Part shown: piece after piece, positions 1 through 11,101 of the stretch | How positions within the stretch are numbered: the first letter of the stretch is position 1 | Layout: each line of letters begins with the position of its first letter | From: Trichoplax adhaerens | Taxonomy: Eukaryota > Placozoa > Uniplacotomia > Trichoplacea > Trichoplacidae | Assembly: GCF_000150275.1 (NCBI RefSeq) | Contig: NW_002060947.1 | Coordinates: forward strand, 149,350-213,349 | Direction of reading: 5' to 3' | Length of the DNA: 64,000 nucleotides | Notes under the pieces: generated by a model | What the model was told of the DNA's origin: nothing | The model's input: only the letters and a program-made list of their open reading frames with translations | The model's database searches: none | Program-made: the position numbers and the translations under genes

Positions 1-482
1 CATAAGCAAAAAATTTACTGCTTGTTCGCTATCAATATCCATTACTTACATTCGTACTTTTAGTACCGATATGTTAGCATGTGTAAGCATACAGTCTGCT
101 AATTTTTCGCCTTATTCTATTTGCAATAAAACATGATCAAAAAATTAACTAGAAGTAAATTCCAGGACATTTACTAAATGCGATATTTAGTGTATCTTAA
201 AAATTAATACTTATGACTTCAAAGTAATTTTTATCTATGCGTTGAATACTTGAAATTTAGGTATTTCACTTATTATAACAGAACAAGGATAATTCAGTAT
301 CAATTATTGTCTTGGGAATACTCAGCAACAGCTTTATTTTGACGAATTTACTGTAATTTTGTTTATTTCCATTCATTCCTCGTAAAGAAATTGGTATCGA
401 TCTTTTGGTATTAGCCGTTTCGGTTTTCAATTAAGTGAAAACATTGGATAAATTGAGTATACATATTCGTTATTTATTCATC
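1..482. other. Upstream flank of receptor R1, no gene seen
   Basis: AT-rich sequence with stops in all frames. I see no coding remnant, RNA gene or clear repeat. It should hold the R1 promoter and 5' UTR, but I cannot point to a convincing core promoter element. Confidence 0.5.
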
Positions 483-2798
483 ATGTGGCATGATTACAAA
501 AATAATTCTTTCCAAAATAATCAGACTGTTTCTAAATTTTCGTCTCAACTGCCATTTATTATCATTTCATGCACTGCAGTTACTCTTTCACTTATTAGTA
601 ACGGAATTTTAATTAGCATTGCTATCGCCTATCGCAAATATTTATCTCCGACTGAAATAATAATTGCCAACCTATCCGTTTCCGACGTCATCTTTTTGAT
701 ATCCACGTAAGTTTATCAAGTCAATATTTGTTACATATCCGAATAGACGAATAATTCATTTATATAAGTGGATAGTTTGAAAAAATATAGTACACGAAAT
801 AAGATTATATATTACGAACTTATGTTTTAATAGAGATAATTATTGCTAAATTATTTGGTGAAATATTTACTGTTATACGTTTATTGGACAGGCACTATAT
901 TGATGTTGTTTCTTTTCTTGTAGTAATACGCGTATACTAATAATTTATTATTGATAAATTGAAAGATGCAAAAACTGTAGTCAAAAATATCATGACAGCC
1001 TTTCAACCGACAATTACTTCAGCTAAGTCTCAATCATAACTGCTTAGACGATAGCAGTATAAAGCCATTAGCAAAGCCCATTTCAGAATGAATTTGATGG
1101 AGTATCATAGTATTTGAAAATTTCAATTAATGTACAGTATATGCCTGGAGTATTTTACTGGTGTATTGTGCGAATAGCTGTATTTCAGTAAAGATGAAAA
1201 GAGATTTAAAATCTTTATTTAATCGTTTCTAAGACTTCAGTTCTATAGTCTAGACAGCCTGAGGTATCGTTACGACTTCAAAATAATCACAGTTTGAGCT
1301 TAATCTAGGAAATATGGAATAGAAACTAATTTTTGAATAGTTTAATGTATAAATTTAATATGTGTAACTATTAAAATCGAACGATAGTATTATAGTCACA
1401 ATTATCATGCCAAAGATTTATAATTGAATGCTTGACTTCATATAAACATGTCAGTTAATATACTTTAGCCGTCAATTATATTATTTAGCTAAATAAATGC
1501 AGTGAAACATTACGACGACTTTAAAGCTAGGAAAATAAGATCGAAAGCGTTTCATAGTCTGCAATATGCTATAGAAAATACAAAGATATATGAAGGAAAT
1601 TATGCAGATGCTGAAATTAATAGACTACAATATCAAACCCAAATTTTTGAATGAGATGATTTAAATCATTAATAGGAGTTGTTCCCAGCTTTAACTATTA
1701 AAATATTATTCCAAAAACTTCATGCAACAGATATAGTTAAAGTAGTGAACTTGAGAGATTTGTTAAAGGTAATAAACAGAAGTTTAAAATTAGACTGGGA
1801 ATTTTCAATATCTAGCATATACTCGTATATTACTTAAGTCTGCCTTTAGAATTTATTTGAGTGTCATAATAACTGCATGAATCATATACACAACCTGATT
1901 TTGTTAATAAAGTAATCTTTGTAAAGTCCTCTTAATCTTTGATCTCTAATTTTCTCGTAGGGTAATCAATGCGCTACTAGTGATTTTACCAATTCCTAAA
2001 CCCATTTTTCCAAACAATTCATTGCTTTGTCGGTTAATTTTTGCGCCTACAATTGTTTGTACGTTTGTTAGTTTTACAACTTTGATCATATTAACTACGA
2101 CACGATATTATAAGATAACCTACCCGCAAAAAAATCTTCATTGGTTTTCAACAGCGACCGTTAAAATAGCAATTTCATGCCTATGGTTAGTTGCTACTAT
2201 TGCGGTAATACCACCAGTGGTTGGTTTTTGGGGAAAATTAGATTATTTTCCAAAGACTGGTGTATGCTGGCCAACATTTAATCCCTACCAAACGCCCTCA
2301 TCCTTAAGTTATATCATCTTATTCGGTGGATTTGGCTATCTGATAACGACCATCATTATCACCTATTGTTATACCAAGATTTGTATAACCGCATTTAAAA
2401 GTGCAAGTAGAGCACACCGACGATGTTATAACACAATTAGTTTATTAATTACTAAAAAACGACGGCGTATTCCTACTAGTGTTATATTACGTCAAAAGGA
2501 AAGGAAACTATCTATTACCCTATTTATGATTGTCATAACTTATTTTATCTCTTATTCCCCATATGTTATAGTACAGACGTTTTATTTATTTCGTCGATGT
2601 CCATTACCAATTCAAACTATTTTGACATTGTGCATGATTTCATTTATAAATGGTATTACTAATCCTATTATATTTATTAGTCGCAGTCAAAAATTTCAGT
2701 CCTTCTTATGTCGGCGAACTGGTCGTCGAAATACTATTATACCGTCAATAAGTCATATGAAGTTGCAGTTAATTAGAAGTCGCACTATGACCTGGTAG
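483..2798 (+). CDS. R1: class A (rhodopsin-like) seven-TM receptor, two exons, intact
   Basis: Join 483-706 and 1961-2798; intron 707-1960 (GTAAGT donor, TTTCTCGTAG acceptor, phase 2), giving 353 aa. I chose the ATG at 483 because an upstream GTG-start reading adds nothing conserved. The N-terminus has sequons at N7 and N13. TM1 spans about 25-48 with the consensus Asn (N40), and TM2 contains NLSVSD with D68 (position 2.50). Exon 2 supplies C98 at the top of TM3, R123-Y124 in place of DRY, the TM4 Trp, and ECL2 with GFWGKLDY and the disulfide Cys in GVC. TM6 has SYSP instead of CWxP, and TM7 has NPIIF instead of NPxxY. Phe occupies the opsin-lysine position (7.43), so it cannot bind retinal as opsins do. 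TM3-TM4 sequence and TITYP-like spacing make it closest to R9 here. Expected to be a plasma-membrane G-protein-coupled sensor; ligand unknown. Confidence 0.88.
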
Positions 2799-5700
2799 TT
2801 GAATATAATAATTTTATACGGTAAGATAGCAAGATTAAAAGTAATAAAATTCAATTAAATTAGGTAAACAGAATTTTTAATTAATTCTATGCTGTAGTAT
2901 AGATACGTAGCATAATTTATTAAATCTTACAAATGCTTAAGAATAACGTATCGGTAAATCTTTAGCATTCTTCTTGCAGCATTTTAAAAATAAATTTTCC
3001 CACCTATTCGGCTGTATTCTTAATATGCATATTATTACGCAAGCTAGCAAGTTAATTTGCTACATTTAGTTCGAAAGGCACTTCAATTTCAATATTCCTT
3101 GTAGTTATAATATTTTCCATATGAGATATCAGGTCTGTTTAATTCAGAATAAGTTTACTTTTTGAATTTGACTGATAATTACTATTATTGGTAATTGCTT
3201 GAAAATTCACGTACCATAAAGTACGGAGCAATAGCCTCTACCCGAGCAAGCTTCCCTCCCCCTCTAGAAAAATCAGCATCGTGAAATGCTATGGTAACAA
3301 CTTAAGGTTCAGTATTAATCATTAATCCAATAAATTTAGCACTTTATGGCATTTTACACTTAGCAATATTTACCGTTACAGTATTTTACACTACGCAATA
3401 TTGGATCACCTTACAACGCTAAAGTCATTAGATGAATAATATAGATTTGAAGATAGACATGAAGACGATCACCTTTCTACCTATGTAGCTGATAGCTTAA
3501 TTAAATTATTGCCAGGGCGGTAAATAAATACCCAAATTGGAAAGTATGGAGTATCCACTGCCCCTAAAAATTTTTTCTTCGAAGTCCATAAAAGGAAAAA
3601 GTGCTTGATCGGTACTTTATGGTATAACTATTGATGTGAATCAATGAAAAGTTTGGAAAATGAATTCGAAATTCAAATTCATTTAGAACCGCTAGATTTA
3701 ATCTGTGGTCAATATTTATGCCTCAGAATCAGTTAATACACTGCAGAAGCATGTTTAAAGCCTGAATTTAGCTTTAGATTTTTTTAAATAATTATTACTA
3801 ATGTTTAATTTAAAATTCATCAATAAAAATCAACTGCATGGCAATGAAATTTAAACAAAGTATTCACGATTTAGTATGTTTTGTATACGATCATATTACT
3901 ACTCATTTTCGCCTTGACATTTAAATTCCAATACTAGGTTTTACCGGAAAGAGAGAAATCAGCTTCTCTAAAATAGTTAGAACTGTAATTATTTCGCGCT
4001 CCTTTTGATTATATCAGCTTTTATTTGACAAGTAAATACAGTAGAAGAAGTTAAAAGAAGATTTTCATATTGTTTCTACAGTAGATGAGAAATATTCCTA
4101 AACTTATAAGTATCACTCAATAGCTATTTATTTGAACTAGTATGTAGGCTAAACCTTAAGGCTATTTATTGATCGTTCCTACGTGCGTTTATGTTCAGAA
4201 ATATAATCTTTTTCATAGCTTATAGCGTTAATTGATCCCCTTATAACTACTTTAAAAGTTTTATTTAATGTGTATAGGCTTTCATTATCAACTTTTGATG
4301 GTGCTCATAAAATTTAAGGAATTATAAAAGCTTTATAAGATCTTTTTGATTTAGCCAGAAAATACTTAAATGCATAAAAGAAACAATCCCTTGCTTAAAG
4401 AAGTGGAATAGTGTACTGCGAAAAAGCTTAGCTAAAATATATGTTCTATGTGCAGCATTGTTAAGATTTGTTAGAATAGCCACACAGTTATACAATTGAG
4501 TTTACGTCAAAACAAAACTTTCTATCTATGCATCTACTTTCATGATATCGTTTGCTATTAATACGGATTGTCCGAAAACGTATAAAAGCGTTTAAAACTC
4601 TTTATTAGGAAATCAATTATATTTAGTGCGGCCTATTTTGGATTGCATAATTTGCCTAAAAGTTTTCATTCAAACTTGAATACTTAGAAATTTAGGAGTT
4701 ATTATCGCTTTCATAACTTTGGTAAGATAGATACGAAGAAGAAAGGAGTCCAGGGTTGTAATGATTTATTGACGATTAAAATGAGAGAATAAAGAATGCA
4801 ATAGGCATTATATCAGAAATTTTTTAATAGGATACAGATACTTTCACAATATACAAAACACATAACCAACACAGTAGAATCGTTCAGCTATAAACAAAAT
4901 GGATAAGCATACTTTTTTTACAACAACTTAAAAAACGTAGAGATAGAAAAGAAAAATAGCTGAAATATTTTGACATTCTTCATTATATTTCTTCTCTAAG
5001 GCAGCGTTTGTAATAACTTCAGTGCTATATATATCCTTTTCATTCACTCTAATTTTTTAAATCTTTTATTTTCATATATCTTATAAGAAAATAACCTATC
5101 CGCTAAAAATAGAAAAACGTAAGAATATGCCTGTTGGCAGTTCCGAAATGCCCAATAGGTTAATGACCATGTGACTTAGTTTCATGGTATTATTTGCATG
5201 CTATACTTGGTTAATATTATTCCGATTTCTTATCACGTTACGCAATCTTTGATTTATGAGCATATTATTATTGAGGGCAAGCGAGATCAGTTTATATTTT
5301 AATGAGACTAGTGTATATTTATAATTTTATTATCTCTCTTTTAGCTCTCCAATATTTATATATATAATAACTTGATATTAAAAGCCTGAAAACTAGGTCA
5401 AATTTAGGCTATTGCTAGTAATTTATTTCCATTGAGGTTCTTTAATATCTCGCAAATATTCGAACTAGGTCTCGATCACTTACACAATAAATTGCCTAAT
5501 TTTTAATATAAATAGTTGATAGAGGGTAGTAGTGCAACATGATGCAAGCTAAGATTTTACTATTTATTCTACAAAAGGACGTAAAAGTGGCACAAGGTTC
5601 CATTATGTAATTGTTATTTGAAATATCAGTTATTCTAATAAATGGCCGAGAAAACTCCAAACTTTATCTTATGGCTAGCAACTAATTATTTATTTCGAAA

Positions 5701-6458
5701 CGCTATTCACGGAACAGCAATGCATTTGAGATATAGAAATTGCATAGTCTCCACTATTTGACGACAAATCGTTGCAATATTCTGAATACTACAAATAAGG
5801 CTAATACAGTTTTCATCATAATTATCTGGTTACTAATCTTATACTGAATTTAGCAAAACATTGCTTAATTATGTGCAGGCTACTCGTATATTTTAATTTA
5901 CATTGTTTTCGTGATTAGCTGAAACCCATGAATAATTTCCTACTAACAGGATCAATTTGAATAGTTGGCATCCATTACATAATACAGATAGCTTATAAAT
6001 AGAACACGGTAATTAATATGAAATTCTGCTTTCTATTGCAAATTTTTCCGTATAGAATAATCTGCTATTGAAATAGGAATACATGTAATTATTCATTATT
6101 ACATAGGTAATAGTTGTATTATCATCGCTTTATAATACAACTTGGGCCTTTAATTCAGTTTCACTTGGGTAACAAACTTCACGAATACGTGTATTGCCAT
6201 CAATTTCATTCTAAATCTTACCCTCGTTAAATTTAAATACTCTATCAAATTTTATTATATGTAAACTTAATTCAAAGTGATCTTAATTCTAATCTAGTGC
6301 AAGGAAAACTAGTTATGACTTTGATCTGAGGATATAAACTCTAATTCTGATACTGGAAAAAGTTTAAACTTAAATACTTTCAGTTCTATCTATCTATATC
6401 TATTTCAAGAAGAAATTTATTAAGTTGTCCTAAAAAAATTGTAACTCTTTATAGCTGA
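2799..6458. other. Intergenic region R1-R2
   Basis: No intact gene. A pyrimidine-rich patch lies near 3238-3262. The only coding-like signal is the decayed receptor fragment at about 4985-5260, listed separately. The rest is AT-rich sequence without visible long repeats. Confidence 0.5.
4985..5260 (+). pseudogene. Probable relic of a further receptor (TM3-TM4 part)
   Basis: Nucleotides 5080-5112 closely match the R1 segment encoding the TM3 end and second intracellular loop. The shared peptide core is KITYP followed by a Lys, with a 2-bp length difference. Upstream, an SFT-LI stretch resembles R1 TM3 but is cut by a stop. Downstream, at about 5200-5240, CYTW-LI resembles the TM4 CxTW of R7. 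No continuous frame remains and I found no exon 1 partner. Chance similarity in AT-rich DNA is the main alternative. Confidence 0.4.
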
Positions 6459-6731
6459 ATGCGTGTCAATATGAATAAAAGTAGCTCAGTAATGGATTTA
6501 TCTCGTACGAACAAGATAATTTTTTTAGTAATATGGGCTTTCTCCTTCTTGCTATCATTAATTGAAACTATTATCATTCTTATATTGCTATATCATCGAT
6601 ACAAAAATAAACTATCACCAACAGAAGTTTTTGCTTATCAATTTGGTATTTGCCGATTTTATATTTGTTGGAAATGGGTAAGTTACACTCCTTTAAGTTA
6701 TTCATTTTAAAGTATTTCTGAACCACTTAGT

Positions 6732-6980
6732 GGTTTCAAATAAGGATGAAGTCTTAGCTAAAATTAATAACTTACTGCTACAAAACAGTTATGACTATTT
6801 TTAAATTAATAATTGACAATACTATTCAGGTTTCAGATTTTCGTTATGTAGTTTTAATTACTCAGAGGCTTCAAATAAGGATAAAGTCTTAGCAAAAGCT
6901 GATAAATTGTTCCTAAATAACAATTGCGATCATTCTTAATGTAATAAACGAGAGCACTATTCCAGTTTCAGATTTTCGTT
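6732..6980. repeat. Two-copy tandem duplication, period about 133 bp
   Basis: Both units begin near a TTCAAATAAGGATRAAGTC-like segment (6735 and 6868) and end with GTTTCAGATTTTCGTTA (6829 and 6965), with diverged middles. It lies at the start of the R2 intron. Confidence 0.75.
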
Positions 6981-7886
6981 AAGGATTTGAACAGGATTGT
7001 AGCTCTTAGACTGGTTTAAAACCTATCTGACATTTTAAAATAGTGAAGTAATAATGACAAGATTTTAATCATCGATAACTTAATACAACCTATGTGAATT
7101 GAAGAATTTTTAACTTTAGTGTAGCTACAGTAGTGCAGTTTACTTCAAAATAGAAAAGCAAATTTGATCAAAACCAAGTAAAATAATGCGAATTATTTTT
7201 ATCTGGTGAAGAAGCTTATCTTCAATATCTTTAGCACAATATAATGCAATAATGCAAATTAAACATTCAGTCACAGGTTAGGGTTGTGATGAGTTCTTCA
7301 GAACTAATCATAGGATTTATGCGTTGCAGAGTGTCATTATTCAGTTACAATATTTAATTTAGCATCGAGATGCTTATGATGTGGAAAAGGTATCGTTGTG
7401 GTAGATCGCGATTGTTAAATGAGATTATTACTCAGAGAATGTGTAATATCTTGAATCGATATTGAATTTCTTGAAGTGCTACGTCGTGGAATTCTTAACC
7501 AAGAAATGACTTTGCAATCATTGCGGTATAATATATTTTTGTATGAAACTTGGCTTTAATACCCATTATACATGTGATATTATTTGGTATCTCTGACCTA
7601 ACAATGCTTTCTTAATACCAGTAAGGTATAGATTTTATACGGCTTGAATCAATTTTAAAATACTTGCTTGATCGGAAATAAATTATAAGTGCTTCACTTT
7701 TCAGTTAAGCTTTACCGCAAATGAAAGGTTAACCTTAATTATATTTACTGGCTATCTAGCTTAGTGGATACGCAGTAAAAAGGTAGACAGATCGAGATTT
7801 AGAGCCGCTATCTAGAAAATTTAGTTCTACTTACCTATTGTTGGTAACTGTAACACCGATTGGTATATTTGATACAGCTATATGTA

Positions 7887-8328
7887 TGTTACGGTACAAA
7901 CTACCGTGAAGAAATAGCCATCTAAATTTGGTTAATATAATATAGTGATAATATGTTACAAATAGTTACTTAAAGTAGGAATTACTCTAATTATAAATGT
8001 GTTACAGTAAATTTAATGCTGTGTAGTAATGTGCACTGAAATGATTCTGTGAATGGACATGTTGTAATCCGACTGTGAAAAATTAGTTAGTAGAAGTTCT
8101 CACCTAAGTATTTTTATAAGATGACTCATGAATGTTAGCTGCTGTAGAAGGGTATATAAACCCGTCAAATAGCTGAATAAAATAGTTCTCAATTGTCTAA
8201 TTGAATTTAACGTAGAATCAAAGGCGTCTAAATTCTTGTGAGGTAGTTAAGGGATACTGAATCCCGGAGACTATAGCAATTTAGAGATTTGTTTTACGTT
8301 ATCTTTGTCACGAAGCTGGTTTGTGACA
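7887..8328 (+). mobile_element. Solo LTR, 442 bp, inside the R2 intron
   Basis: Starts TGTTACGGTA and ends GGTTTGTGACA, flanked by the perfect 5-bp duplication ATGTA (7882-7886 and 8329-8333). The first bases form a hairpin (TACGGTA, loop CAAAC, TACCGT), and the last form another (GTCAC ... GTGAC). A TGACTCA site (8122-8128) precedes a TATATAAA box (8153-8160) and AATAAA (8176-8181), which fits U3-R-U5 order on the + strand. The 3' half (about 8115-8328) matches the complement of 35662-35880. No internal retroelement sequence adjoins it, so it is a solo LTR left by recombination. A non-autonomous DNA transposon with TGT...ACA ends is the alternative. Confidence 0.75.
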
Positions 8329-8375
8329 ATGTATTAATAAACACTAGGAATGTACACGTTTTTGTATTTCATGCA

Positions 8376-8730
8376 CTGATTCAAGAATAGATGGCCGACC
8401 AGAATGAGATTATAAATACCAAACTTTATTAAAGAGCTTTTCAATGAGTTGAGCATTACATATATAGCGTTTTGCGACTGTATGTATGTTATTAATATAT
8501 GCCGCGGAAGTACAAGATTTTACACTAGATAGATTGATTTCAGAACAGACATCTGGCTAGAATCGAATTATAAATACTAAGCTATTTTAATTGAAGTATA
8601 TTAATAAATATCACAAAAGAATAGATTTCACACTTTAGAAATTGATTGAAGAATAGATGTTCTGCCAGAATCAGGTTATAAATGCTAGATACTTTTAAAG
8701 AATATTACGATGAGTGAGGCATTACTTACC
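8376..8730. repeat. Three degenerate repeat copies next to the LTR
   Basis: Diverged units start at about 8376, 8532 and 8641. Each has a GATT..AGAAYAGA start, a CCAGAAT- or CTAGAATC-like core and TTATAAATRCTA. They differ in length and lie 40-330 bp downstream of the solo LTR. Confidence 0.6.
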
Positions 8731-11101
8731 CACATACGCCAGTATATATCGTTTTGGTTTGCTAAATTAAAAAAGTATGATGTTATGCAAGCGTAATATT
8801 GACTTTAACTCTGAAAAAGGCATGATAATCCATGCGTTATTTAATTAAGGTTCGATCAAATTACAGTAGCTACAGGCCGCTAGATGGACACCCCTCTCTT
8901 TATGTTTATTTTGCATCCAGCTATTTTAATCTTAAGATAATCGAAATTTATCCTGTATTGACAAGACTATTATAATGAGTTGAAAAACACGTAAAGAAAA
9001 GATTTTTGTAAATAAATACAAAATTCGCGTACTAAACGGAGCAAAGTAATGTTTACTGCAAATTACATATGGTAATGTTTCGTTGGCTAATTTTATATTT
9101 CTCACGATATCAAGGGTAATTTCGCACTGTTAAAGTTAGTGCTATTAAAGTTGTAGCTCTTCGTAATTTTTAATTAATTTGTTTGCTAAGCCTTTAATAG
9201 AGAAAATTTGTTACGAAATCGTTACACAATCAGTGGCAGTAAATAGTTGCTTTCGGCAAAAAAGAGATATTTTGCATTGTCTGCATTTTGAGTACTTGCT
9301 TAAAATAACGCATCTTTAGTAATTGCTATTCTGTTCAGCTTCGAAACGCGATCGTTACATTAGGTGTGTCTAGAATGTACGAAAAAATAACAATTTCGCC
9401 TAATTCTATAGGAAGCTATAAAGTTATGATAGATTGTTAGTTTTAAATTGCTGAATAATATAGGAATTATAACACTAATTTTAATTACACTTTGATAAAA
9501 TCAGAAGAAAAACAGTTTGGTCAATATTATTGTGCAATACTGGTTCCTACTCTTAAACTTCAGAAGATTGCTATTGCTATTCTTTATATCAATTCAGCAG
9601 AGCTTACATTGCTGAGCTACTCCGATTAGTCAGTATTCTGAGAGAGACACTCGGGTAAGAAAATTCTGACGGGTTGCAAACCTAAATCAGTACGTCGAAA
9701 ACAATAAGTGTTAACGATTTCTATATTGGTAATATATAAAGTTAAAGGTAATATATAATGTACAAATTTCGTATAAGCTATTAATAGCTAAGCCATTTAA
9801 ATCACGTTACTTTGGAAACCTCATCAAATATATCGAAGCTGTGTGACTATTATACTAGTTCTTCTTTATGATTTTGTAAACTAAAAGTATGAAAATTAAT
9901 ACTTTGATACAATTATTTATTATATTGAGTTGATTTAGAGACGTATAGGAATAAGATATACTTTCAAATAGCTTTAAAATTAAAGTCTATTACCTGTAGA
10001 ATTGCAAGTTTTCGAAATTACTTGTTTTGCACGATATAATGTAATTATTACTGTAATTGTTAAATATTGCGTGCCATCTTTATTAAGGTAATTTAACACT
10101 AAAGACATGCCTCAACGAGCATTTTATATATTTATAGCATTGTAAATGGAATAGATCATACTTAATAATAACTAAATAGTAACTCATAAGCTCGCTAAAC
10201 GTTCATTTTCGTTTAAGATAGTATTGCTTTCATGCTGCTATGAGTAATTGAAGCCATACCTCGGCCATTATTTACAAGCGATTCTGGATGGTGTCGTCTG
10301 TATTATGGTCCTATCCTTATATCTTCTTACAGCTGTGCAATCATTCTAGTTGCCTTAGCCATTATTCGCTATCTAAATATAGCCTGTTATCATCAATATT
10401 TCTATTATGTAACGCGTAAAAGTATGTTGATAGCGACGTTGGCTGCATGGATTATTGCCGCATTATGCACTGGTCCTACAATTATTGGTTTTTGGGGTAA
10501 ATTGGATTATGACAGTCATTACGGGTTATGCTCATCTTCTTATGGTCAAAAAATGGATACCAATCATTTCACATATAATATAATTATTTTTACTACCTTC
10601 TCTTGTATTTTCCATCTTGTCACTAGTTATTGTTATTGTCAAATTTATCGATGCTTGCGATTAATTAAATTTAGAAAAAGTTATAATCCAGCTAATGATG
10701 TTCGCCATCAAACTTATACAATTGCCATTAATGATAGAGTTTCATCGTAACACATTCCTTGGGCACAACGAGAATACAGAATCACCTTGATATTATTTAT
10801 TATATTTATGGGCTATATTATAACATATGGTCAAACCGCAATTGTTATTATTTTTCAAGTTGCTGGTATCGTTACGGCAAGTAGTCTTCGATCCTGCATC
10901 CTATTCACTGTGATGTGCTCTAATAGTGTTGCCAATCCGTTTATATTATTACTGAGTAGTCGAAATTATCGCAGTATTTTCATAGCAAAATTACATTCTC
11001 TTCTACGTTCATATATTTTGTTAACTCGTCGACGAATAGCAGTTAGAGGTATTACTCCAACATATACACAAATACAAAGAATGAAGCTGTTTACGACCTA
11101 A

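Larger units (their letters stand above)
6459..11101 (+). pseudogene. R2: broken member of the receptor family
   Basis: Exon 1 is 6459-6677 and exon 2 is 10222-11101; the intron (6678-10221, 3544 bp) keeps GTAAGT and AG. There are three independent lesions. One extra base in the T run 6628-6632 shifts the frame; the next frame gives the expected LINLVFADF of TM2 and only then does the intron become phase 2 like its sisters. An in-frame TGA at 10241-10243 follows the splice junction. An in-frame TAA at 10748-10750 lies in the third intracellular loop. Otherwise exon 2 still shows Cys-Arg-Leu of TM3, IIRY, GFWGKLDYD in ECL2, TYGQ in TM6 and NPFIL in TM7. It has Glu at the TM1 consensus Asn and Cys at 7.43. 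The intron holds a solo LTR and two tandem repeat tracts. Read-through or assembly error cannot explain all three lesions easily. Confidence 0.85.

Noticed and set aside
435-482. N-terminal extension of R1 from a GTG codon
   Set aside because: A eukaryotic gene would start at ATG; the ATG at 483 gives a normal N-terminus with two sequons.
7887-8328. Reading the TGT...ACA elements as Ginger-type or other DNA transposons
   Set aside because: TG/CA ends, 5-bp duplications and a TATA box followed by AATAAA favour LTRs; not excluded until a full-length relative is seen.
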